A stretch of 64,000 nucleotides of DNA from Alitta virens. Its lineage: Eukaryota; Annelida; Polychaeta; Phyllodocida; Nereididae. This document shows, in pieces, positions 45,975 through 57,436 of this stretch. The notes under the pieces are model-generated. The model ran no database searches. It saw only the letters and a program-made list of their open reading frames with translations, and was not told the DNA's origin. A program made the position numbers and the translations under genes. Numbering within the stretch: position 1 is the first letter of the stretch; every line of letters starts with the position of its first letter. The DNA lies in NCBI GenBank assembly GCA_932294295.1, contig OW028576.1, positions 22,265,227-22,329,226 on the forward strand. The letters are read 5' to 3'.

Positions 45975-46040
45975 TGACCAGCATAATGATGCAATGATGC
46001 GGGTTGGTGTCCACACCATGTTACACATTTTCCCCATGTT
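45975..46040 (-). mobile_element. Family B SINE fragment
   Basis: CATAATGATGCAATGATGC, GGTTGGTGTCCACACCATG and TTACACATTTTCCCCATG match family B. Confidence 0.5.
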
Positions 46041-46559
46041 AATTAATTTATCAGTGCTATAGTCGCAGCTCGCAATGACATTTTCGTCAAATGTTATTCA
46101 GTAAACTGACTACTTGACCAATTACGTTACCATTCTCTAATCAACTGTCTAATTGGTTTTGGATTAAATAATCCTTGCAGTTCTTAGGACTAGACAAAAA
46201 TAGATATCATTACACCTAACCTAATGACTATCATTCGATTCCTCTAATCTAGCAAAATTAGCCTGGCCTTCCCTCTAGCTAAGTGAGCTAATAACAGAAT
46301 CACGATTTCTCTCCCATCTATTTATTTTACTCTGTACTTTGTCTTCTCTGATTTGCATTGTCTAATTATTAAAGATGCCCACACTAAAAAAATCTCTCTG
46401 ACTTTTTATATTGTACATTTTTAACTATCGTTGTTGTTTTTATACCTGGGCCTAGGTCTTTATCAAGTATAGAACTATCATACTATGTTCTATGACAGCC
46501 CAGGTATCTTTAAACAAACGAACGCTCTGAATTTTGACAATATATAGGTCAACGCAGCA

Positions 46560-46900
46560 GCAGCGTAGGCAGCACAGGCAGGGAAGGGGTTGCCTATGCT
46601 ATGGCATATCTCTTCTAATATAGGTCAGATTTTTATCAAAAAAAGACTGAATTGTTCAGGAACATGTGTAGAATTTATATTTATACAATAGATAAATAAA
46701 TTTGTAAAATTCTGAGTAAAGAATGGAGTATACAAGGCACAAACACTGGTCTCAATGAGGCAGTAGCCATCATACTGTATTAAAATGTTTACATTGTAGG
46801 CCTAGTGCTGCTGGCATTCTACACACAACACCAGGTATCTATTCTTTTTTTGAAAAAGAATATTCTTGTTATATATGTACTGTTATAATCAGTGAATAAA
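46560..46900 (+). mobile_element. Family E, decayed internal fragment
   Basis: GCGTAGGCAGCACAGGCAGG, AAAGACTGAATTGTTCAGG, ATGTGTAGAATTTATAT and AAGAATATTCTTGTTATAT follow the order seen inside E1 and E7, with many substitutions and insertions. The ends are absent. Confidence 0.6.
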
Positions 46901-47155
46901 GATTATATATAATTCCACTAATCGTATACATTTTGACTGTTTCTAAATGAGCCAGTCAGTTTTATCTAACAATTTAGTCAATTTATAATGGGATCCACAA
47001 TAAATGTCTAGTTTTTCAGTCATATTTCCCATAAATATGGAACTTGTAGTTAATTTGTACTGAGAGAGGTTTTCATGGGGTAGAAAGTTGGGCTTTGACT
47101 GTTTGCATACAACATAAATGACAAATGCAATCATCACCATTTTTTCAAGTGACTG

Positions 47156-49939
47156 TTAAGCCCCCCTCTCACATAGCCGGTTTTGCCATAGTGAAGCCAT
47201 AGTATGACGTAACGGTTACGCAACGCGATTCTCGGCTCCAAGCCAACGGCAAACCGGCAATTCTCGGCAGTACTCATCGAATCTCTCCTGGGACTCGGGC
47301 CCAAACTGGGATTCTCGGGCCCGGCGTGCATTGAATTCCCGTGGCAAAATCGCAGGTGTCCAAAAGTAAACAATAAACCGGTCTAACGCATCAGATTACC
47401 CCTGGAGGCCGTCGAGTCACCCCTGGAGGCCGTCGAGTCACTTGATGACTTGGACGGGTTTCCTGTCGCTAATTTTACCCGTAGTAAACCCAACGGCTTG
47501 TTCAGGGGTTCTAGGGGTAAGTCGACGGATTCCACGGGTGACTTGCCGACTGCTACCAGCGTCAGCATCAGCATAGGCAGAGAGGGGGGTTGTATATACT
47601 TTAAAAGGCTGCTGCTCCCCTAATATTAGTTCGATTTTCGTCAAATAAAGACTGAATTGTAGTATAGTTCATACTAATTCCATAAATATCAGCGTGATAT
47701 TCGTCTGAGAAGGCAGGTAGGCGGCAAACACTGGTGCTCACTCAAGCGTCCGCGCCCAGACTGTATCAATGCAGGCAGAGCTGAGCGCTTCTTTTAAAGG
47801 CTGCTGCTCCTCTTATATTAGTCCGATTTTCGTCAAATAAAGACTGAATTTCGGATCGAAAATAGACCAAATATTAAGCGAGATATTCTATATTACATAA
47901 TAAGCATATAAATCTATCTGTCTCTCTAAACTATCTATCTATCTATCTATCTAACTATCTAACTATCTAACTATCTACATTAAAAAACAGCGATTAATGT
48001 TGGGGGCATTTTTGACAAGAATATTCTTGTTTTTGCCCAGTATACCTAATTAGTTTTCCTCACCTTATCTATTATATACTGCCATGCTGCAGGATGTACA
48101 GAGGGTGCTGGACTGATGCTTTTCTCTTTGGCATTTTCGAAGTGTACAGTCAAATAGTTTTGACCATCATATATACAATGTTTGGATGAGCTTTATTGCA
48201 ATTCATTTCTACTCATTTTGCCAACTGGCCAATGGGAAGGACTTTTCCTTCGGTTTTGTAAAAGTCAATAACCTATATATGTAGTAGCAATCTGCCGTGA
48301 CCGTTATGTCAATTGTTTTTTGCATTTTGAATGATACAAAGAATGGGGTAAATTATGCTTTTTCATCATTGATCACAAGCATAAATTGAAATTCTGAACT
48401 TCAACTGATTCCTGTTTATTATGCATATTAAAGAGGGAGATTGTCTATAAAATGTTTTGATCATGGATGGAACATGCAATATCAAGTTTAATTCCAGTTG
48501 GATTATTTTCAGAAACAACAACAAGAACAAAATATTAATTATTTATATAAAATGAAATAATTTTTTTAAATGATTACTCTAACTAGAGTTTATCTATCTA
48601 TATATATAGTTGTTTTATTTTCATTTTTTATTGATTATGATTCAATGAATTATTGATTGTAACGTATTATTAGGTGAAGATCTTATAACTATCTGTCTAT
48701 CTACATATCTACATATCTATACTCTATAAGGTATTACTAATTTTATTAGCAAGAATATTCTTGTTTGTGCCTAGTGTACTCCATTAATTTTCCTCATCTT
48801 AACTATTATATAAATTCTACACATTTCCTTGAACATTTCAGTCTTTATTTGACGAAAATCAGACTAATATTAGGGGAGCAGCAGCCTTTTAAAGTATATA
48901 AAAAATGAAAATAAAACAATGATAACATTGTGAGACATGAGCTATGATAACATAAGTAATTCAATTCAAGTAGCCAAATGAAATGAAGTCCTTCACAAAG
49001 GTTAATTGTCATAAGTCAATTGCAATTAACCTGGATTACAGGTTTAATGTCATGTCCTATTCAATTCACAATTAAAAAGAAGCCACTTTGAATATCACAC
49101 ATTTTGAGTGTCAATTGTCATTTAGTATAATGGTCATAATGAATTGTATATTATCCGATTTTCGTCAAATAAATTTATATAATATATAAGGTGAGGAAAA
49201 TTAATGGAGTATACTAAGCAAATTCAAGAATATTCTTGTAAAAAACACCCCCAACATTAATCGCTGTTCTTTAATGTAGATAGTTAGATAGATAGATATG
49301 TAGATAGATAGATATGTAGATAGATTGATAGATATGTAGATATGTAGATATGTAGATAGATAGTTTAGAGAGACAGATAGATTTATATGCTTATTATATA
49401 ATATAGAATATCTCGCTTAATAGTTGGTCTATTTTCGATCCGAAAACACATATGGAATCAGTATGAGCTCTAGTATTGACGAAAATTGGACCAATATTAA
49501 GGGAGCAGCAACCTTTGATACAGTCCGGGCGCGGACATGTGCGGGAGCACCACTGTTTTTCAGACAAATAACTCGCTTAATATTTGGTCTATTTTCGATC
49601 CAAAAACACCCATAGAATCAGTATGAACTATACTACAAATCAGTTTTATTTCACTAAGATCTGACTTATATTAGGGGAGCAGCAGCTTTTTAAAGTATAT
49701 ACAACCCCCCTCCCTGCCTACACTTTTATAAATGCTGTCGCTGGTAGCAGTCGGCGAGTTACTCCTACAAGTCACCCGTAGAACCCGCCGAGTCACCCGT
49801 AGAACCCGCCGAGCCACCCGTAGAACCCTTTTTGCCGCCAGAATCCATCGCCAACCCGGCAAAAAAAGCTGTTACATAACCGTTATGTAATACTACGGGT
49901 TCACTACGGCAAAACCGGCTATGTGAGAGGGGGGCTTAA
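47156..49939 (-). mobile_element. Family E, copy E6, full length, inverted orientation
   Basis: It begins GCCCCCCTCTCACATAGCC at 47160 and ends GAGAGGGGGGC at 49935, each end abutting TTAA (47156-47159 and 49936-49939). Its left arm matches the right arm of E1/E7 and its right arm matches their left arm, so the copy is inverted relative to them. Inner inverted repeats (about 47850-48080 and 49165-49445) contain AACATTAATCGCTGTT and AGAATATTCTTG. The core at 48080-48780 is the reverse complement of the E1 and E7 cores. No transposase frame was found. Confidence 0.8.
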
Positions 49940-50692
49940 CACAGACTATGACTTCACGAAAACAGGCCATTTTTCCGCCTTGTCTGATTAGCTATAACTA
50001 AAATTTAGATGTATGTTTCGAAATTTTGTTTGTTTAGCGACAAAGTGATAAGAAAAGGCAATTTCAAAGTACTACAGAAGTCCTTCAATTTTACACCAGC
50101 CAGCTGCTATTTTATGATTTTTGTACAGAATGTTTGCCAGGGCGAGTTTCAGAAAATTCAGGGGAAATCTGGTTAAAATGTTGTGCAAAGAAGAAAATAT
50201 TAACCAAATCACAGCCCTACTTAAAACATGAATGCATAAGGCTTCGCATGTGTATTCATTATGTAGAATTGCATAGCAGCTGAAGAACAGCTTTAAAAGT
50301 TGCAATTCATTACTATAGTCATTGCTTTCTATAACATTAGTTATCCAGACTAAGTAATAAGACGTTCAGTTAATGTCCCACGGTTTTGGCCAGTTTTGTT
50401 AGTCCAAAATACCTGTGTCACTTTGTGTCTTTGTTTCTGCTGTCTTCCTGAAAACACTATGTCTAGCTCTGTATATCTGAACTGATAACACCTGTCACTG
50501 TGCCTCTCTGTAATAATTATATATTATATATTAATAACTTGCATCTGCTGAAGAGTGGCCCATGATTGCAGTAGAGCTGGACCAATCAGTCTTTCAAGTA
50601 ATATGTTCCAAACGAAATTAGCTTACTATATTGGTTTTATTTGTTATGCAGCTTGGGTGTTCAAAGGCAATGACATTCGAATTTTTTGGTCC
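49940..50692. other. No gene recognised
   Basis: A short spacer between E6 and E7 with no recognised feature. Confidence 0.5.
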
Positions 50693-52809
50693 TAAAGCCT
50701 CCCTCTCACATAGCTGGTTTTGCCGTAGTGAACCTGTAGTATTACATAACGGTTATGCAACAGCTTTTTTTGCCGGGTTGGTGACTGATTCTGGCAGCAA
50801 AAAGGGTTCTACGGGTGACTCGACGGGTTCTACGGGTGACTCGGCGGGTTCTACGGGTGACTTGGAGGGTTCTACGGGTCACTAGAAGTAAGCCGACGGG
50901 TAGTAGGAGTAACTCGACGGCTTCCAGGAGTAATCCGCCGACTTCCATGGGTGACTCGCCGACTGCTACCAGCGTCAGCATCAGCGTAGGCAGGGAGGGG
51001 GGTTGTATATACTTTAAAAGGCTGCTGCTCCCCTAATATTAGTCCGATTTTCGTCAAATAAAGACTGAATTGTTCAGGGAAATGTGTAGAATTTATATAA
51101 TAGTTAAGGTGGGAAAAATTAATGGAGTATACTAGGCACAAACAAGATAATTCTTGTTAATAAAGTTAGTAATACCTCATAGAGTATAGATATGTAGATA
51201 TGTAGATAGACAGATAGTTATAAGATCTTCACTTAATAATACATTACTATCAATAATTCATTGAATCGTAATCAATGAAAAATGAAAATAAAACAATGAT
51301 AGAGACTATCTATAGATAGATAACTCTAGTTAGAGTAATAATTTTAGATATTTATTTCATTTTATATAAATTATTAATATTTCATACTTGTTGTTGTTTC
51401 TGAAAACAATCCAACTGCAATTAAAATTGATATTGCATGTTCCATCCATGATCACAAAATATTATAGACAATCTCCCTCTTTAATATGCATAATGAACAG
51501 GAATCAGTTGATATTCAGAATTTCAATAAATGCTTGTGATCAATGATGAAAAAGCATGATTTACCCCATTCTTTGTATCATTCAAAATGCTTATAGCAAT
51601 TGACATAACGGTCACAGCAGATTGCCGACTTTTACAAAACCCAAGGAAAAGTCCTTCCCAGGCCAGTTGGCAGAAATGAATTGCAATAAAGCTCATCCAA
51701 ACATTGTATATATGATGGTCAAAACTATTTGAATGCACACTTCGAAAATGCCAAAGAGAAAAGCATCAGTCCAGCACCTTTTGTACATCCTGCAGCATGG
51801 CAGTATATATAGATAAGGTGAGGAAAATTAATAAGGTATACTGGGCAAAAACAAGAATATTCTTGTCAAAAACGCCTCAAACATTAATCGCTGTTCTTTA
51901 ATGTAGATAGTTAGATAGATAGATAGATAGATAGATAAGTAGATATGTAGATATGTAGAAATGTAGATATGTAGATAGTTTAGAGAGACAGATAGATTTA
52001 TATGCTTATTATATAATATAGAATATCTCGCTTAATATTTGGTTTATTTTCGATCCGAAAACACTTATGGAATCAGTATGAACTATACTACAATACACTT
52101 TTATTTAACGAAAATCGGAATAATATTAGAGGAGCAGCAGCCTTTTAAAGAAGCGCTCTGCTCTGCCTGCATTGATACTGTCCGGGACACTTGAATGAGC
52201 ACCAGTGTTTGCCGCCTACCTGCCTTCTCAGATGAATATCTTGCTTAATATTTGGTCTATTGACGACAATTGGCCTAATATTAGGGGAACAGCAGCCTTT
52301 TAAAGTATATACAACCCCCTCCCTGCCTATGCTGATGCTGACCAAGCAGTCGGCCAGTTACTCCTACAACTCGGCGGGTTACTCCTGGAAGCCGTCGAGT
52401 TACTCCTACTACTCGTTGATTTATTCGTACTAGCCCTGAACAAGCCGTCGTATTCACTATGCCTAAAATTAGCGACGGGAATCCCGTCCAAGTCGTCGAG
52501 TGACCCGACGGCCTCCAGGGGTGACTCGACTTCAAGGGGTAATCCGATGGGTTAGACCGGTTTATTGTTTACTTTTGGACATCCGCGATTTTGCCACGGG
52601 AATTCAATGCACGCACTGAATTTCCGATTACCGGGCCCGAGAATTCCGGTTTAGGCCTGAGTCCCACGAGTGACTTGATGAGTATCGCCGAGTATCGCCG
52701 AGAATTCCCGGTTTGCCGTCGGCTTGGAGCCGAGAATTGCGTTGCATAACCGTTACGTCATACTATGGCTTCACTACAGCAAAACCGGCTTTGTGAGAGG
52801 GGGGGCTTA
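50693..52809 (+). mobile_element. Family E, copy E7, full length
   Basis: The left end TAAAGCCTCCCTCTCACATAG and right end TGTGAGAGGGGGGGCTTA bound about 2.1 kb in the same orientation as E1. The left arm (50800-50880) shows the clearest 21-bp repeat, GGGTTCTACGGGTGACTCG(A/G)C, three to four times. The core (about 51360-51800) and GATA tracts (51185-51225, 51905-51980) match E1 and E6. The right arm matches the left arm of E6 inverted. Confidence 0.8.
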
Positions 52810-53039
52810 AGTTTAACTCCCTACTAAAACACGTGATTGCTCACCCCGATAACATTCTAAGGGGTTGCTGATCATGTCAACATTTTGCAACATTGGCGCC
52901 ACATTGTGCAAGAATGGCACATCAATGGTGCAACATTACCTTGCATGCTATCTGGGCAAGAAGTGCAATTACGTAGGAGTAAACGTCACCTCCATGCATA
53001 AGTGTGGACAGATATAAGTTGTCACATTAGGATTGGTAC

Positions 53040-53190
53040 AAGAGTTCATGAAAGTGACGACAGAAGCTTCAGAAGATCAGAGACATTGACAGATCAAAGT
53101 GATTCTCAAACAGGCTGATCAGTCGCTGCAGTTAGCTGGTTTGTCTAAATGTGTATCACAGATTGCAGAAGTTAGTTTTAACTTGTGCTG
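53040..53190 (-). repeat. Dispersed repeat R1, copy 2
   Basis: ACATTGACAGATCAAAGTGA and CTGCAGTTAGCTGGTTTGTC are the reverse complements of R1 blocks at 44690-44865. Confidence 0.6.
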
Positions 53191-53249
53191 ATTAGTACAT
53201 GTATGTAACAAGGGCTTTAGGAGAGAAAATGCTGGGAGGTGCGCACTAT

Positions 53250-53480
53250 ACCCAGTTGCTCAGGGGGAATTGAACTGACCACTGTGGGGAGGTCGCTGCC
53301 GTAAAGAGGTGACCGCTAGGCCAGGTTGGACTGTATATATCTTAGTCCAGAAAGTTGTAGGTTCAACACTCAGCTGGAAGACTACTTTGCAATGAATTGG
53401 AGCTGTATCCTTGGTGTCTGTGCTGGGGCGTATGTAAGACCCTACCCATTTGTTAAGAGCTCAATGACCTTCAACTGTAT
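53250..53480. mobile_element. tRNA-like SINE remnant(s)
   Basis: On minus, AGCGGTCACCTCTTTACGG and AGTTCAATTCCCCCTG (53325-53255) resemble A and B boxes. On plus, GTTGTAGGTTCAACACTC (about 53353) is a second B-box-like sequence, followed by a body ending ATTAATAAATGTATAT near 53505. The arrangement suggests two short retroposons head to head, or one decayed composite. Confidence 0.4.
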
Positions 53481-53844
53481 TATCTGATTAATAAATGTAT
53501 ATCCCTGGTAGCAGCTCACATCAGTTGACTAAGCTTCAGAACAGTTCATGTCTGAATAATTTAAAATTTTAATGTAAACCATGCACCACTTATTATTATT
53601 ATTATTTTTTAATGTAAATGTCAGAATAATTGACTTTTTTCGTGATTCTGGGTAAAGATCTTTCTACGGTCTGGTTTGTTTATCCATTTTGTTCCTAAGT
53701 TTCTCAGCTTACTCGTTTGTAAAGCTTAGTTGTCTATAAACTCATTGAAATATATTGGCAGAAAATGGTGTACTTCCAGTGGCCCTCTACTCCACAAGAT
53801 GCAGTTAATGTAGTGTAGTACTATCGCAGGTTTCAAAATTTCAG

Positions 53845-54050
53845 ACCATACATTTCCTGATATACGCACCATGCCAGTGCAAAGGAACACATCAGTGGCA
53901 GTGTCACTTTTTTTCATGAAGCTGAGTCTATTAGTCAGGTGGTGTTAAGCACGTTTGTCGAGCCAGAACTACTCTCGGTTTTTCTCTGCATCTTAACAAA
54001 CACACTTCCTGTCATCAGTGACCATATATTAGTCTAAGTTTCACAAAGTG
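53845..54050 (+). repeat. Dispersed repeat R2, copy 2
   Basis: ATATACGCACCATGCCAGTG, AACACATCAGTGGCAGTGTC and TTAGTCAGGTGGTGTTAAG are in the same order as R2 copy 1, in the same orientation, 8.2 kb away. Confidence 0.7.
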
Positions 54051-54099
54051 ACTGTGTGTAGAACTAAGAACTTTTAATTTCACCCTCATGAGAAGAAAA

Positions 54100-55140
54100 T
54101 AAATAACGAACTGTAAAACATAGAGTGAGTGATTAAATGATAATTGTTCAATCAGAAGTAGTTAATTTCCCCTTTCCTCTTTTTTAAATGCAATGAACGT
54201 GCACCGAAATTTTAGATATTGCAAATGTAACAGTATCTAATGATGGAAATTCCATTATACTTACAGATTAGGTACTTATTGACATAATTAGAGAAACCTG
54301 TGAAACTGCGTGCATGTATTTTTCTCTTAGAATATATGGACAGGAATTGAATCTTGAAGGAATTTTATGCCTGGTGCATTTTTTGGCAAATTCGTGTTTA
54401 ACTTGGTAGTTGGTAGTTACTTGTGTTTCTAGTGTTATATTGTAGAACTGAGAAAATAAAAGGGCAGTGTTTCCTGTTCAAGTTTATAGCAAAATTTCAG
54501 CTCATGCAGATGACATAGATCGGCGACATTTAATATACCTAAGAATTTGAAGAATGGTTCAGTATGAGCATTGTATTTGCTGTTTGTAATTACACGGCCA
54601 GCTCTTCATTGCAGTTTTGCTAATCTTGATATCTGAGAACTCCAGGTCAGAATACAATAATTCAAGTGTTGTAGAATGAGAGATTGATATAACGTTAGGA
54701 GAATGTAATTATTGTTGGGACATGCTTGAGCAGCAATATCAAAATGTGATATAATACATCTAATTTATTTTTTCAAATTATTCAAAGCATCGGTTGTGCA
54801 TTGATTTGTTTTGACATATTTGTATTTATTTAAATGTATTTTCGTATAGTCTAATGCCATGAAACATGGTTGGTGATCTGAAATATTACTAAGTGGAATC
54901 CTGCAGATGTTGTTGTCGTGCAGGGAACGTCATTTTTGGAATAAATCCATTGGATATAATAGTGTTGAAGTATTCCTCTCATTAATTTTTAGGAGGTCCA
55001 TGTTGAAATCCACCGCAATAACTACTTTGTCATTTCTTCTTTGAGGAGTAAGTAGTATATTTCAATGACATTTGTCAAGTTTTGATAGTTATCAATGTTA
55101 TCGTGTGGTGGTCTGTAGATTTTCCGAAGTATCAACATTT
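54100..55140 (-). pseudogene. LINE-D: endonuclease joined to RT C-terminus (internal deletion)
   Basis: From about 55060 the minus strand encodes an AP-endonuclease segment (VIAVDFNMDLLKINERNT, then NISDHQPCFMALDY near 54870). After a short linker it passes directly, near 54740, to the region after the RT palm: LLTLYQSLILQHLNYCILTW (54665-54640), VITNSKYNAHTEPFFKFLGI, and a C-terminal LHELKFCYKLEQETLPF block. The entire RT fingers and palm, roughly 1 kb in relatives, are missing. The SDH motif of the endonuclease is intact here. Several stops and frameshifts are present. Motif style (L-N-Y-C-I-L-T-W, P-L-F-K-x-L-x-I-L) is that of CR1/L2-like LINEs and differs from LINE-A and LINE-B. Confidence 0.75.
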
Positions 55141-55149
55141 TACTTCTTA

Positions 55150-56227
55150 AAATTGTGTTTATTATTAGCATGGATCTAAATAAACAGTCCATTTTTGCGA
55201 TTTATCATAATTTCATTAAGACTTACAGCCAAAAAAAGGGGAATGTTGAAAAATAAGCATTTTTTCTATGAATGTAGTCTTTTCCAATTCTTTAACTTTT
55301 AGATCAATCTATTGTTTCTTCCTTCCAATTGATCAATATTATCCAGCAATGGCTTTTGTATCAGTTTGAAAAGCCGGACGTGTCAAAAAGCTCAATTCCT
55401 TTTCAGCAGTGAGATCTTCACTGCTCATATTCAAGATTGCAGATCTGAATGTGATTCTTGCAGTATTAGTTGTGATAATTTTTCAGTCAAAAATGTCTTT
55501 GTTTTGCTTTCTTGATCTTTGTTATTAGAGCTTCAGCTCAAAATGAAATAAATTTGATAAATACATGACAAATGTGCAATTATATGCTGAAGATTACGCT
55601 GTCCGAACAACTTTGCAGTTACTCTTTCAATTTATAATTCATTTTGGAACAGTATAAAACATTCACCGTTGTTTACAATCCTTTGTGGGTATCGAACATG
55701 AACTGGGCCAAACTCGATAAATGATGTGACAATGGCAATACTACATCAGGGTGTGAAAAAACTAATACAGATATGTGACAAACAGGCTTGTCAATAATTA
55801 TTTTGATGTTAACTATAATGTGACAATGTGTCAAACTATTTTGTCTCCTCTAGTCACGTGACAGTGGTTAATTGTTCGCAAAGTCAGTGGACCTCTGTGA
55901 AAATATCCCCATGTGTTTTGATTTCACTGATGTACATGAACTAAGGGTGACAGTCCAGCTTTGTGAGGATGGATTATGATCATTTGTTCCAGATTTGAAT
56001 AATGTATGATGTTGTAAATTATATCAATGGCAGCCCTGATATAGAGAGCAATTTCGAAGCAACTGCACTTTGACTATACTAATTTTATAAAGGTATTTGA
56101 AGCATAATGGTAGGTTTAATATAGTACAAATTGAATTATCATCACAAAATAATAATCAGGTCTTCTGTTTTCTTTCACAGATTTGTGGGACCACATCATT
56201 GCACACATTGAAAAATAGGATTGGCAT
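55150..56227. other. No gene recognised
   Basis: AT-rich DNA. A strong acceptor-like TCTGTTTTCTTTCACAG at 56164-56180 is followed by sequence that stops in all three frames. Confidence 0.45.
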
Positions 56228-56644
56228 TTAAGCTCCAGAATTGAAAGGTAAGTTACTCCAGGAAGCCGTCAAGTTACTCCTACTACCCGTCAGCTTGCTC
56301 CTAGTAAACCGCCGGCTTTTACCACGGGTAAAATTAGGGACGGATAACTCGACTTTGACACGTAATCCGCCGACTTCGACGGGTAATCCGCTGACTTCGA
56401 CCGGTATTCCGCCAACTTTTGATGGTTTTTCCACACCCGGGAGTTTGCCACGGATGAGCCATGCAAGCATGGCATACCCGGCTACCGGGCCCGGCTTGGC
56501 CACGAGTCCCAGGAGTGACTCGACGGGTATTGCCGGGTATCCACAGGTAGCCATCAGGTTAGAGCTGGGAAGAGCGTTGCGTATCCATTATATAATACTA
56601 TGGGTTCACTACGGCAAAACCGGCTATGTGAGATGGGGGCTTAA
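56228..56644 (+). mobile_element. Family E, copy E8, right arm only
   Basis: About 410 bp lie between TTAA at 56228-56231 and TTAA at 56641-56644. The right end is typical (GCTATGTGAGATGGGGGC). The left end (GCTCCAGAATTG) keeps only the first bases of the family end. Arms with GACGGGTAATCCGC repeats and the hairpin GCCATGCAAGCATGGC match E5, so it belongs to that subfamily and has lost the left arm and centre. Confidence 0.7.
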
Positions 56645-56773
56645 GTGGACTCATATGAGTACGAGTACTTTGGCAATGAACTCCAGTACAAATACAAGTA
56701 CTGTTCGCATGATATGGCACGAGTACTGAGTACACGTGAGTACTTGAAATTGTGTACTCGTGCCCAAGCCTGA
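56645..56773 (-). mobile_element. hAT-like terminal fragment with GAGTAC words
   Basis: On minus it begins CAGGCTTGGGCACGAG, resembling the CAG-starting ends of hAT transposons. Repeated palindromic GAGTAC/GTACTC words fill the remaining 100 bp. It abuts E8 at 56644 and no opposite terminus is visible. Confidence 0.4.
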
Positions 56774-56779
56774 TGGATT

Positions 56780-57436
56780 CAAACCCCACTGCAATTTATG
56801 AGCCACATTTCAACTTGGTGTACCGCAGCAGTTTTCTGTATTAAGGACCTGCAACAGGTTAAATAAGCGCATTAACATTTTCATGAGTCAAATCCTTTAA
56901 TACCATTTTTAGTGACATTTTGACTTTACTAGTTACTTGTGATAAGGTCATGAACTTTGTCAGATTAGATGAACAAAATGTCAGTACCCTCATCAACGCT
57001 TCCATCAACCATGTGAAAATAAATTTTGTGGTTGTGTGGTAAAATTTGGTAAATAGAAATATAGAATAAACACATGTTCATCTCAAACATTCTTACTCAT
57101 ACATATACCCCCTATATTAGCAGTTTTCCTGTGGTTAAGGCAGGATCTTTTTTATTAGTTTAATGATCCAATTTTTAACTCATACCTACCTAAGTTTCCT
57201 TGTGGTTTTCTCCTAAATAACAGGATGCAGTTAGACCCTTCACCAGACTTTTGAAAAAAAGAAGAAAAAAGGTTTGGATAGGATTATGACAGTGATTAAT
57301 GGCTTGTAAAAAATCCTAAATGTTCATAATTAAGACTTTTTAATACAAATACGATTTTTTTGCTACCAAGATTTTTCTTCAAGCTATTACGCTATTAAAA
57401 ACAGGAGAGTATAAGTAAATTGTGGTGTCCTTTCAT
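56780..57436. other. No gene recognised
   Basis: GGATTCAAACCCC at 56775-56790 looks like a degraded B box. Nothing else was recognised. Confidence 0.4.

Noticed and set aside
51523..51738. Minus-strand frame in the E7 core as a transposase
   Set aside because: Only 71 codons, with no catalytic motif, and not preserved in the E1 or E6 cores.
56181..56247. 67-bp exon between a strong acceptor and AAG|GTAAGT
   Set aside because: All three frames stop, and the donor lies inside family E copy E8.
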